Source: Clostridiales bacterium
GTDB lineage: Bacteria; Bacillota; Clostridia; Christensenellales; Aristaeellaceae
DNA: 5,019 bases
Reading direction: 5' to 3'
NCBI GenBank assembly: GCA_019409045.1
Contig: DXVG01000160.1
Span: forward strand, 1 to 5,019
Positions 1 to 4,851 of the stretch are shown here, piece by piece. Under the pieces are notes generated by a model. It had not been told where the DNA came from. It did not search any database and worked only from the letters and a program-made list of their open reading frames with translations. The stretch's first letter is position 1. Each line of letters opens with the position of its first letter. A program made the position numbers and the translations under genes.

Positions 1-130
1 AGACAGCGGCATAGGGCACGAGGAAGGAGATCAGCCGCCATACCCCCTCCAGCGGCGAGAGCGCGCAGGCGATCAAGAGCGCCGCGCTGGCGATGATGCG
101 CGCGAGCATCTTCCGTTGCTTCCCGGTCAT
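1..130 (-). CDS. cadA: Zn/Cd/Pb-type P1B heavy-metal ATPase, N-terminus only (CadA/ZntA-like)
   Basis: Only the first 43 codons are in the window; the gene continues past the left edge. The start ATG (128-130) follows GGAGGG at 138-143 with a 7-nt gap, a convincing ribosome site. The protein opens with a basic MTGKQRKML segment, then a hydrophobic helix at about residues 11-25, a short SPLEGVW turn and the start of a second hydrophobic stretch (LISFLVPYAAV). This arrangement is familiar from Firmicute CadA/ZntA-type ATPases that lack a fused N-terminal metal-binding domain and begin directly at the first membrane helix. The catalytic DKTGT, the CPC membrane motif and the ATP-binding domain all lie outside the window, so identity rests on the N-terminus plus context: it is the third gene behind a CadC-type repressor and a separate metal-binding domain protein. 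The expected role is ATP-driven export of Zn(II), Cd(II) or Pb(II) across the cytoplasmic membrane. Another membrane protein cannot be fully excluded. Confidence 0.75.
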   Translation of the reverse strand, partial: MTGKQRKMLARIIASAALLIACALSPLEGVWRLISFLVPYAAV

Positions 131-148
131 GGTTCCGCCCTCCTCTCA

Positions 149-167
149 TCCGGGCCGCCCGCCCGGA
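149..167 (-). other. GC-rich hairpin between the metal-binding gene and the efflux ATPase
   Basis: A perfect 7-bp inverted repeat (TCCGGGC at 149-155 pairing with 161-167, 5-nt loop) sits in the 46-nt gap between the metal-binding-domain gene and the ATPase gene, a few bases upstream of the ATPase ribosome site. No T-run follows on the minus strand, so it does not look like a terminator. It could act as an mRNA processing or stability element that sets the ratio of the two products. In GC-rich DNA it could also be chance. Confidence 0.3.
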
Positions 168-176
168 CGCTTCCCC

Positions 177-395
177 CTAACGCACGATCTCGCAGTCCGG
201 CTCCACCTTGCGGCAGGCCTTCACCGCCTTTTCCACGATCTCCTCAAAGCGCGCCTCGTCGGCCACGAGCGTCAGCTTCTGCATCATGAAGCTCACCTGC
301 ACGTCCTCCACGCCCTCGATCTTGCGGATTGCGTCCTCCATCTTGCGCGCGCAGTTGGCGCAGTCCAGATCCCGCAGCTTGAATACCTTCTTCAT
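177..395 (-). CDS. Free-standing heavy-metal-associated (HMA) domain protein, 72 aa
   Basis: A small cytosolic metal-binding protein of the CopZ/HMA ferredoxin-like fold, of the Zn/Cd/Pb subtype. The metal motif is LDCANCARK, with Cys12 and Cys15. The Asp just before the first Cys (DCANC) is typical of the N-terminal domains of ZntA/CadA ATPases, whereas copper chaperones usually have MTCxxC. The rest follows the family pattern: an amphipathic helix (MEDAIRKIEGVEDV), a central strand (VSFMMQKLTL) and a final helix. Two further cysteines, Cys61 and Cys68, lie near the C-terminus. The start ATG (393-395) is preceded by a GGGAGGG ribosome site about 8 nt away; the longer open frame to 614 overlaps the repressor gene and is not believed. 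It lies 35 nt after the repressor gene and 46 nt before the ATPase gene, so it looks like the ATPase's regulatory or delivery domain carried as a separate polypeptide. Metal specificity is inferred. Confidence 0.88.
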   Translation of the reverse strand: MKKVFKLRDLDCANCARKMEDAIRKIEGVEDVQVSFMMQKLTLVADEARFEEIVEKAVKACRKVEPDCEIVR

Positions 396-430
396 CGTCT
401 TTCCCTCCCGTAATATCCATGGTAGGCCGC

Positions 431-799
431 TCATTCGCTTATGTGCTCCATGCCCTGACCGATGATGGAGGTCACATGGTCGTCCGCGAGCGAATAGAAT
501 ATGTTCTTGCCGTCCCGGCGCGACTTGACCAGCTTGTTGCCCTTGAGGATGCGCAGTTGGTGCGACACCGCCGTGGAAGTCATGCCCAGAAGCTGCGCGA
601 TGTCGCACACGCACATCTCCGCCTCAAACAGCGCGTAGAGTATCTTGATGCGCGTGGAATCGCCAAACACCTTGAAAAGCTCCGCGAGGTCGTAGAGCTG
701 ATCCTCCGGGGGCATCAATTCCAGCGCCCTGCGCACCGTGTCCTCGTGCACGCACTGAAACTCGCAGGTCTCCAGCGGCAAATCCCTGAACTCCGACAA
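431..799 (-). CDS. cadC: CadC-type ArsR/SmtB metal-responsive repressor, 122 aa
   Basis: A winged-helix transcriptional repressor of the ArsR/SmtB family that releases DNA when it binds metal. The DNA-recognition region is at about residues 66-90 (DIAQLLGMTSTAVSHQLRIL), followed by the wing (SRRDGKNIFYSL). Both metal sites known from CadC appear complete: the alpha3N site has Cys12 and Cys16 in the N-terminal arm plus Cys63 and Cys65 in EMCVCD, and the alpha5 site has Asp106, His108, His119 and Glu122 in the DxHx10HxxE pattern, ending on the last residue. This predicts sensing of soft metals (Cd, Pb) and Zn. The start is TTG (797-799): an in-frame stop lies at 815-817 with no ATG or GTG between, AAAGGA (810-815) stands 10 nt upstream, and only this start keeps Cys12 and Cys16. 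It is first in the operon and very likely represses itself through the operator at 819-834. The subgroup assignment is from motifs; a Zn-only sensor is the main alternative. Confidence 0.92.
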   Translation of the reverse strand: MSEFRDLPLETCEFQCVHEDTVRRALELMPPEDQLYDLAELFKVFGDSTRIKILYALFEAEMCVCDIAQLLGMTSTAVSHQLRILKGNKLVKSRRDGKNIFYSLADDHVTSIIGQGMEHISE

Positions 800-818
800 C
801 GTTCTTACATCCTTTCAC

Positions 819-834
819 TTGAACATCTATTCAA
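819..834 (-). promoter_or_regulatory. SmtB/CadC-type operator
   Basis: On the plus strand this reads TTGAACA, TC, TATTCAA: an imperfect inverted repeat with a 2-nt centre. The core TGAACA-N2-TATTCA is the arrangement known from the SmtB operator of cyanobacteria (12-2-12 type). It lies directly downstream of the -10 box of the repressor promoter and spans the expected transcription start near 828, where bound repressor would block initiation. The match is by eye and from knowledge of the family; binding is inferred. Confidence 0.8.
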
Positions 835-863
835 ATGGTAATCCATTCCGGCGATTTTGTCAA
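835..863 (-). promoter_or_regulatory. Sigma-A-type promoter of the metal-efflux operon
   Basis: On the minus strand there is a perfect -35 box TTGACA (858-863), a 17-nt spacer (841-857) and a -10 box TACCAT (835-840, four of six consensus bases). The expected start is near 828, giving a leader of about 28 nt to the TTG start of the repressor gene. Strong -35, optimal spacing and an operator abutting the -10 box make a coherent metal-inducible promoter. Confidence 0.82.
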
Positions 864-900
864 CCCCTCTGCATATCTTTCCTCCGTTAAATCCGCGCGC

Positions 901-927
901 AAAAGGGCCGCGCGTTCAGCGCGGCCC
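901..927 (-). terminator. Rho-independent terminator of the siderophore-uptake operon
   Basis: Read on the minus strand, a perfect 9-bp stem (GGGCCGCGC at 919-927 with GCGCGGCCC at 905-913) encloses a 5-nt loop and is followed by TTTT (901-904). It begins 21 nt after the stop codon of the binding-protein gene. The T-run is short but the stem is very stable. It insulates the uptake operon from the efflux-operon promoter, whose -35 box begins 37 nt further on. Confidence 0.85.
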
Positions 928-948
928 GGAGGGAAGGGATGTATTCGC

Positions 949-1899
949 TTATTCGGCCAGCAGCGCGGACTCCAGGTCCTGCAGCATGATGTCCAGCGCG
1001 GTGATGCCGCCCTCGGCGGTGTACCACACGGTGGGGTTGGCGAGGTATACGATGTTGCCGTTTTTGTAAACGTCCGTATCCATCACCAGCTCGTTCTCCA
1101 CGATCTCCTGCGCCAGCTGCGCGCCCTCGGTGGCAATCGCGGCGTCGCGGTCAAGCACGAACATGTAGTCCGGGTCGAGCTCCACGACCAGCTCGAACGA
1201 GCTTTCGTTGCCGTGGGTGGCGGTCACGTCGCCGTCGCCGAGGTTGTCAAAGCCGATCTCCACGCTGATGATGGAGCAGCGGCCGTCGCTGCCGAGTATG
1301 TTGAAGCTGCCGCTGGTACACAGGCCGACGATGGCGTTCTTGCCCTCGGCGAAGGCCGCGAGCGCCTCCACGCGGGCGTCGAAGTCGCTCATCAGCGCGT
1401 CCACCTGCGCCTCAAGGCCGAACATGGAGGCGATGGTGGTCGCGTTCCGGCGCACGCTCTCGACCACGCCGATTTCGGTGTCGGTGGAGAGGTAGACCAC
1501 CGGGGCGATCTCGCTCAGCGCGTCATAGGAGGCGCTCAGGCGGCCGCCGATGAAGATGACGTCCGGCTCGCAGGCCATCACGGCTTCGAGGTCGGCCTCC
1601 TTGATGGTGCCGAGGTTGGCGATGGCATCGCCCGGCGCGTAGGCCTGCAAATACGAAAGCGACGTGTCGGCCGAGCCGACCACGCGGTCGCCCAGCCCGA
1701 GGCGGTCGATGATGTCCAGCGAGGCCATGTCGAGTATGGCGATGCGCTGCGGGTCATAGGGCACTTCCAGCTCCGCGGCCTCGCGGTTGGCGTTCAGGGA
1801 AGTGATGGTGATGGTCTCCGGGGCGGCCTCGGCCAGCGCGGCGGAGGCAAGGCCCAGCAGCATCAGGGCGGAAAGCAGCAGAGAAATCAGCTTTTTCAT
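949..1899 (-). CDS. yclQ: Siderophore-binding protein of the YclQ/FatB/CeuE family, 316 aa
   Basis: The extracytoplasmic receptor that captures ferric siderophore and delivers it to the two permeases. A class III (helical-hinge) fold is expected. Family signatures run in order: PQRIAILD (50-57), LGLGDRVVG (67-75), LGTIKEADLEAV (96-107), PDVIFIGGR (112-120), NILGSDGR (200-207), THGNESSFE (228-236), PDYMFVLDRDAAI (243-255), VYKNGNIVYL (277-286) and VWYTAEGGI (291-299). Arg120, Arg207, His229, Arg251 and Tyr293 sit in the motifs that hold the ferric-catechol ligand in CeuE-type proteins, so a catecholate siderophore (petrobactin or enterobactin-fragment type) is likely. The N-terminus is a Sec signal peptide with a hydrophobic core at about 4-18 and an ALA-like cleavage site near residue 23. 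It has no lipobox cysteine, unusual for a Gram-positive binding protein. The start ATG (1897-1899) follows AAAGGAGA with a 7-nt gap. It is last in the operon, 66 nt after the ATPase gene. Confidence 0.92.
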   Translation of the reverse strand: MKKLISLLLSALMLLGLASAALAEAAPETITITSLNANREAAELEVPYDPQRIAILDMASLDIIDRLGLGDRVVGSADTSLSYLQAYAPGDAIANLGTIKEADLEAVMACEPDVIFIGGRLSASYDALSEIAPVVYLSTDTEIGVVESVRRNATTIASMFGLEAQVDALMSDFDARVEALAAFAEGKNAIVGLCTSGSFNILGSDGRCSIISVEIGFDNLGDGDVTATHGNESSFELVVELDPDYMFVLDRDAAIATEGAQLAQEIVENELVMDTDVYKNGNIVYLANPTVWYTAEGGITALDIMLQDLESALLAE

Positions 1900-1947
1900 G
1901 GGTTGCGTCTCCTTTACACAAAGTACTGAAAGAGTATCTATACCAAA

Positions 1948-1964
1948 GCGCGTCGCGATCGCGC
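1948..1964 (-). other. Small hairpin between the ATPase and binding-protein genes
   Basis: GCGCG (1948-1952) pairs with CGCGC (1960-1964) around a 7-nt loop, one base past the ATPase stop codon, in the 66-nt gap. On the minus strand it is followed by only three T residues (1945-1947), so it is at most a weak attenuator or an mRNA processing site that could separate binding-protein transcript from the membrane-component transcript. The remaining gap holds the binding-protein ribosome site and no convincing promoter. Confidence 0.25.
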
Positions 1965-1965
1965 C

Positions 1966-2718
1966 TCAGTAGTAAATGGAGAGGGGCTTGCCCTCGATCT
2001 CAAGGATCTCGAAGTCCACGTTGTAGATCTTCGAGAGCGTCTCCTTGTTCATGACCTCCTGCACGGTGCCGAACTTGGCTACCTTGCCGTCCACGAACGC
2101 GCAGATGTAATCGGAATAGAACGCCGCGTAGTTGATCTCGTGCAGTACGAGGATCACCGTCTTGCCCAGATCGTCGCACAGCCTGCGCACGATCTTCATC
2201 ATGTTCGTGGCGTGGTAGATGTCCAGATTGTTCGTCGGCTCGTCCAGCAGCACGTATTCCGTGTCCTGCGCGATGACCATGGCGATCAAGGCGCGCTGGC
2301 GCTGCCCGCCGGAGAGCTCGTCGATGAAGCGGTCGCGGAACGGCTCAAGCTCCATGTAGGCGATGGCGCGGTCCACGATCTCCATGTCCTCCTTTGTCAC
2401 ATGGTTGCCCGAATAGGGGAAACGCCCGAACGTCACCAGCTCCTGCACGGTCAACTTCATCTGAATGTTGTTCGACTGCGTGAGGATGGCCAGCCGCTTG
2501 GACAGCTCCTTGCTCTTCCAGCGGGCGATGTCCTGCCCCTCAAAGTCCACCAGGCCGCCGTCGCGGGCGATCAGGCGGGAGAGTATGTTTAAAACCGTGG
2601 ACTTGCCCGCGCCGTTCGGCCCGATCATGGAGATCACCGAACGCTTGGGGATATCGAACGTCACGCCGTCCACCACGGCCTTGCCGTCATACTTCTTCGT
2701 CAGTTCCTTGACAAACAA
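1966..2718 (-). CDS. yclP: Iron-siderophore ABC transporter ATPase (YclP/CeuD/FepC-like), 250 aa
   Basis: The cytoplasmic ATP-hydrolysing subunit that powers siderophore import; it works as a homodimer under the two permeases. All ABC motifs are present: Walker A GPNGAGKST (33-41), Q-loop Gln81 (AILTQSN), signature LSGGQRQR (135-142), Walker B YVLLDEP (155-161) with catalytic Glu160, D-loop NNLD (163-166) and switch His193 in VLHEINYA. The length is normal for FepC-type ATPases and the C-terminus shows the usual short extension. The start is TTG (2716-2718): it aligns with the expected family N-terminus, AAGGAG lies 10 nt upstream, and an in-frame stop (the upstream permease's own TGA at 2722-2724) rules out anything longer. 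Only one codon separates the permease stop from this start and both genes share a frame, so the two are tightly coupled. Function is secure; the exact siderophore is not. Confidence 0.94.
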   Translation of the reverse strand: MFVKELTKKYDGKAVVDGVTFDIPKRSVISMIGPNGAGKSTVLNILSRLIARDGGLVDFEGQDIARWKSKELSKRLAILTQSNNIQMKLTVQELVTFGRFPYSGNHVTKEDMEIVDRAIAYMELEPFRDRFIDELSGGQRQRALIAMVIAQDTEYVLLDEPTNNLDIYHATNMMKIVRRLCDDLGKTVILVLHEINYAAFYSDYICAFVDGKVAKFGTVQEVMNKETLSKIYNVDFEILEIEGKPLSIYY

Positions 2719-2721
2719 CGC

Positions 2722-3699
2722 TCACACACTCCTTCGCGTCAGCAGAAGATAGAGGAAATACAGTCCGCCGCCCACGGTGATGAACACGCTGATGGGCACC
2801 GAATAGGTAAATACATGTTCGACGATCAGCTGCCCGCCCACCAGCACGATCATGCCAAACAGCGCCGAGCCGAGGATGAGCTGCGTGTGCCGGTAGGTCT
2901 TGAGCAGTTGCCGCGCAAGGTTTGCGATGATGAGCCCGAGGAAGGAGATGGGCCCCACCATGGCCGTTGCCACGGCGATGGCCAGCGTCACCCCCAGCAG
3001 CAGCCGGCGGATGCAGCGGTCGTAATTCACGCCCAGATTGATGGCCTGCTCCTTGCCCAGCGTCAGCACGTCCAGCAGCGCAAGCTCGTTGCGCAGAAAG
3101 AAGATCACCGCCGCCAGTACGATGAGAGAAAATACGATGATCTCCGCGCTGACGTTGCTGAAGCTGGCCACCAGCGTGGTCAGGAGCGTGTCGTACTCGT
3201 TGGGGTCCATCACACGCGTCATCGTCGATTGCACGCTGGAAAAGAACGAGGTCAGCACCGTGCCCACCAGCAGTACATAGAGCACGTTGTGGTTGGTCTT
3301 TTTGAACAGGTAGCTGTAGATGATGGTCGCCGTGACGCCCATCAGCACAAGGTCCACCGCGAAGGCGGCGTTGGCGTTTGCGGCAAGCACGCTGCCGGAG
3401 CCCACGCAGAACACCACCGCCGTGTGGATCAGCGTGTACAGAGAGTTCATGCCCAGAAGACAGGGCGTGACGATGGTGTTGTTGATGATGGACTGGAACA
3501 CCAGCGAGGCCCCGCCGATGGCAAAGGCGGTGATGAGCATGACGATCAGCTTCGGCGTGCGGATGCGCATGGAGTAGGCAAGCAATTTGGCGTTGCCGAA
3601 ATTGACGTCCACGGTCATGTACGCGACGGCCACCAGCAGCACCAGCACGGCCATGACGATGAGCTTTTTGCGGTTTGCGCGCTGCGCTTTGGTCAGCAT
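2722..3699 (-). CDS. yclO: Iron-siderophore ABC transporter permease (YclO/CeuC/FatC-like), 325 aa
   Basis: The second of two different FecCD-family permeases that pair to form the siderophore channel in the cytoplasmic membrane. Hydrophobic segments run along the whole chain, consistent with 8-10 helices. Family landmarks are RIRTPKLIVML (45-55), LVFQSIINNTIVTP (66-79), VLTLGKEQAINLGVNYD (211-227), the coupling-helix region VGPISFLGLIIANLARQLL (248-266) that contacts the ATPase, and the final helix VPISVFITVGGGLYFLYLL (301-319). The length is normal for the family, with a short basic tail (TRRSV). The start ATG (3697-3699) overlaps the last 7 nt of the first permease gene and has an excellent GGAGGTGA site (3706-3713) with a 6-nt gap, so translational coupling is expected. 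Asn replaces the usual His in the GLIxPHxAR loop (IIANLAR), which I recall as typical of the YclO/CeuC branch. Confidence 0.93.
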   Translation of the reverse strand: MLTKAQRANRKKLIVMAVLVLLVAVAYMTVDVNFGNAKLLAYSMRIRTPKLIVMLITAFAIGGASLVFQSIINNTIVTPCLLGMNSLYTLIHTAVVFCVGSGSVLAANANAAFAVDLVLMGVTATIIYSYLFKKTNHNVLYVLLVGTVLTSFFSSVQSTMTRVMDPNEYDTLLTTLVASFSNVSAEIIVFSLIVLAAVIFFLRNELALLDVLTLGKEQAINLGVNYDRCIRRLLLGVTLAIAVATAMVGPISFLGLIIANLARQLLKTYRHTQLILGSALFGMIVLVGGQLIVEHVFTYSVPISVFITVGGGLYFLYLLLTRRSV

Positions 3700-4838
3700 C
3701 CTCCCTCACCTCCGTCCAGGTCGGGAACGCTCGCCCCACAGCCGAAGGTCGGCCCCTTGAGGCGGATGGCCCTGCGCCCGTGCTTCAGCCGGTAGAAGAG
3801 CAGCGCGATGAACAGTATGCTTCCGAGGATGCCCACGATCAGCTCGATGGGCAGCTCATACGGCGCGATCACCACGCGCCCCAGCATGTCGCACACCAGC
3901 ACGAACAGCGCCCCGAACAGCGCCGTGTCCACCAGCGTGCCGCGGATCTTGTCGCCCTTGAACATGGCCACCACGTTGGGCACGATCAGGCCGATGTAGG
4001 AGATGGAGCCGACCACCACCACCACGCTCGCCGTGATCAGCGCCGCGATGGTCAGGCCCATGAACAGAACGAGGTTGTAGTGCACGCCGAGGTTTTTGGA
4101 AAAGTCCTTGCCCATGCCCACGATGTTGAAGTGGTTGGCAAAGATGAACGCGACCACCACCAGCGGCACGACCAGATATACAAGCTCGTACCGCCCGCGC
4201 AGCACCAGCGAAAAGTGCCCCACCAGCCACGTCGACAGCGCCTGCGTCATTTCGTACTTGTAGGCGAGGAAGTTGGTGACGCCGCCGATGACGTTGCCGA
4301 ACATGATGCCCACCAGCGGCACCATCACCACATCCTTAAAGGTGATGCGCTGGATGAACCACACGAATATCCAGGTGCCCAGCGTCGCCGTGGCGAACGC
4401 GAACAGCGCCCGCCCCCACAGCGTCGAATTCGGCATGAACAGAAGCGCCAGCAGTATGCCGAACTGCGCCGAGGAGATCGTCGCGCCCGTGGTGGGGGAG
4501 ACGAACTTGTTCATGCAAAGCTGCTGCATGATCAGGCCCGCCACGCTCATGCCCACGCCCGTGCACAGAATCGCCAGCAGCCGTGGAAGCCGCGAGACCA
4601 CGAGTATCTTCAGCTGCTCCAGATCGCCGCCGAGGAGCGAGCCTAAGTCCAGGTCGATCACGCCCACAAACAGAGACGCGATGGACGCCAGCGCGAGGCA
4701 GAGCGCCAGCACAATGGAGATGCGATGGCCTTTGATGGTCGTTCCCTCTCTTTCCGTTCGACGCGCCCGGCCGGCTGCGATGAACCCGCGCAGCCGCCCC
4801 GCAAAGCGGCGGGAGGGCGCCTCGTATGTTAGTTTCAT
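3693..4838 (-). CDS. yclN: Iron-siderophore ABC transporter permease (YclN/CeuB/FatD-like), up to 381 aa
   Basis: First gene of the uptake operon and first of the two FecCD-family permeases. Landmarks: a membrane helix at about 39-61, RLPRLLAI (83-90), GLIMQQLCMNKFVSPTTGA (101-119, very characteristic of YclN/CeuB), VVGSISYIGLIVPNVVAMF (275-293, ATPase-contacting loop) and a terminal helix region PIELIVGILGSILFIALLF (330-348). The only canonical start before the first helix is ATG at 4836-4838, used here. It gives an Arg-rich extension of about 35 residues that the family normally lacks, and there is no Shine-Dalgarno before it. A better ribosome site (GAGAGGG, 4744-4750) stands 7 nt before an ATC codon at Ile35 (4734-4736), where the family-like N-terminus begins (IKGHRISIVLAL). 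The true start is therefore uncertain. The C-terminus is a soluble tail ending DGGEGGC, whose codons form the next gene's ribosome site. Permease identity is secure. Confidence 0.92.
   Translation of the reverse strand: MKLTYEAPSRRFAGRLRGFIAAGRARRTEREGTTIKGHRISIVLALCLALASIASLFVGVIDLDLGSLLGGDLEQLKILVVSRLPRLLAILCTGVGMSVAGLIMQQLCMNKFVSPTTGATISSAQFGILLALLFMPNSTLWGRALFAFATATLGTWIFVWFIQRITFKDVVMVPLVGIMFGNVIGGVTNFLAYKYEMTQALSTWLVGHFSLVLRGRYELVYLVVPLVVVAFIFANHFNIVGMGKDFSKNLGVHYNLVLFMGLTIAALITASVVVVVGSISYIGLIVPNVVAMFKGDKIRGTLVDTALFGALFVLVCDMLGRVVIAPYELPIELIVGILGSILFIALLFYRLKHGRRAIRLKGPTFGCGASVPDLDGGEGGC
3706..3713 (-). promoter_or_regulatory. Near-ideal ribosome binding site of the second permease gene
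   Basis: GGAGGTGA lies 6 nt upstream of the ATG at 3697-3699, inside the last codons of the first permease gene. A second GGAGG directly abuts the ATG. These bases also encode the first permease's Gly-Gly-Glu-Gly-Gly tail, so the tail sequence is probably shaped by this site rather than by protein function. Confidence 0.8.
4744..4750 (-). promoter_or_regulatory. Shine-Dalgarno-like site inside the annotated first-permease gene
   Basis: GAGAGGG on the minus strand, 7 nt before codon 35 (ATC). The position and spacing are what one expects for a true start, but the codon is not a canonical initiator. It matters for deciding the start of the first permease. Confidence 0.45.
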
Positions 4839-4843
4839 CTAAC
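4828..4843 (-). promoter_or_regulatory. Inverted repeat over the first-permease start codon, candidate operator
   Basis: GTTAG (4828-4832) and CTAAC (4839-4843) form a perfect 5-bp inverted repeat with a 6-nt centre that contains the ATG. It lies just downstream of the -10 box, at the predicted start of transcription. Iron regulators of the DtxR/IdeR family use operators containing GTTAG and CTAAC half-sites, but with a shorter centre, and no clear Fur box is visible. A specific regulator cannot be named, and chance is possible. Confidence 0.3.
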
Positions 4844-4851
4844 TAGAACGG

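Noticed and set aside
396..614. N-terminal extension of the HMA protein to a GTG at 614.
   Set aside because: It would overlap the repressor gene by 184 nt, and its extra residues look like an out-of-frame reading. The ATG at 395 has its own good ribosome site.
835..1929. Plus-strand open frame of 364 codons opposite the siderophore-binding-protein gene.
   Set aside because: Its translation is Gly, Val, His and Asp-rich with no recognisable family, it begins inside the efflux promoter, and it lies antisense to a gene with clear motifs. It is a GC-driven shadow frame.
1900..1947. TATAGA on the minus strand as a -10 box of an internal promoter for the binding-protein gene.
   Set aside because: No acceptable -35 box lies at 15-19 nt upstream, where the sequence is pure GC alternation.
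2687..3739. A 350-codon minus-strand frame overlapping the second permease gene.
   Set aside because: Low-complexity Arg, His, Ala and Gly translation in a second frame of a clearly real permease gene, and it would also overlap the ATPase start.
2815..4646. Two long plus-strand open frames (2815-3795 and 3675-4646) opposite the permease genes.
   Set aside because: They are His, Gln and Arg-rich readings of membrane-protein codons on the other strand, with no family signature and no convincing ribosome site.
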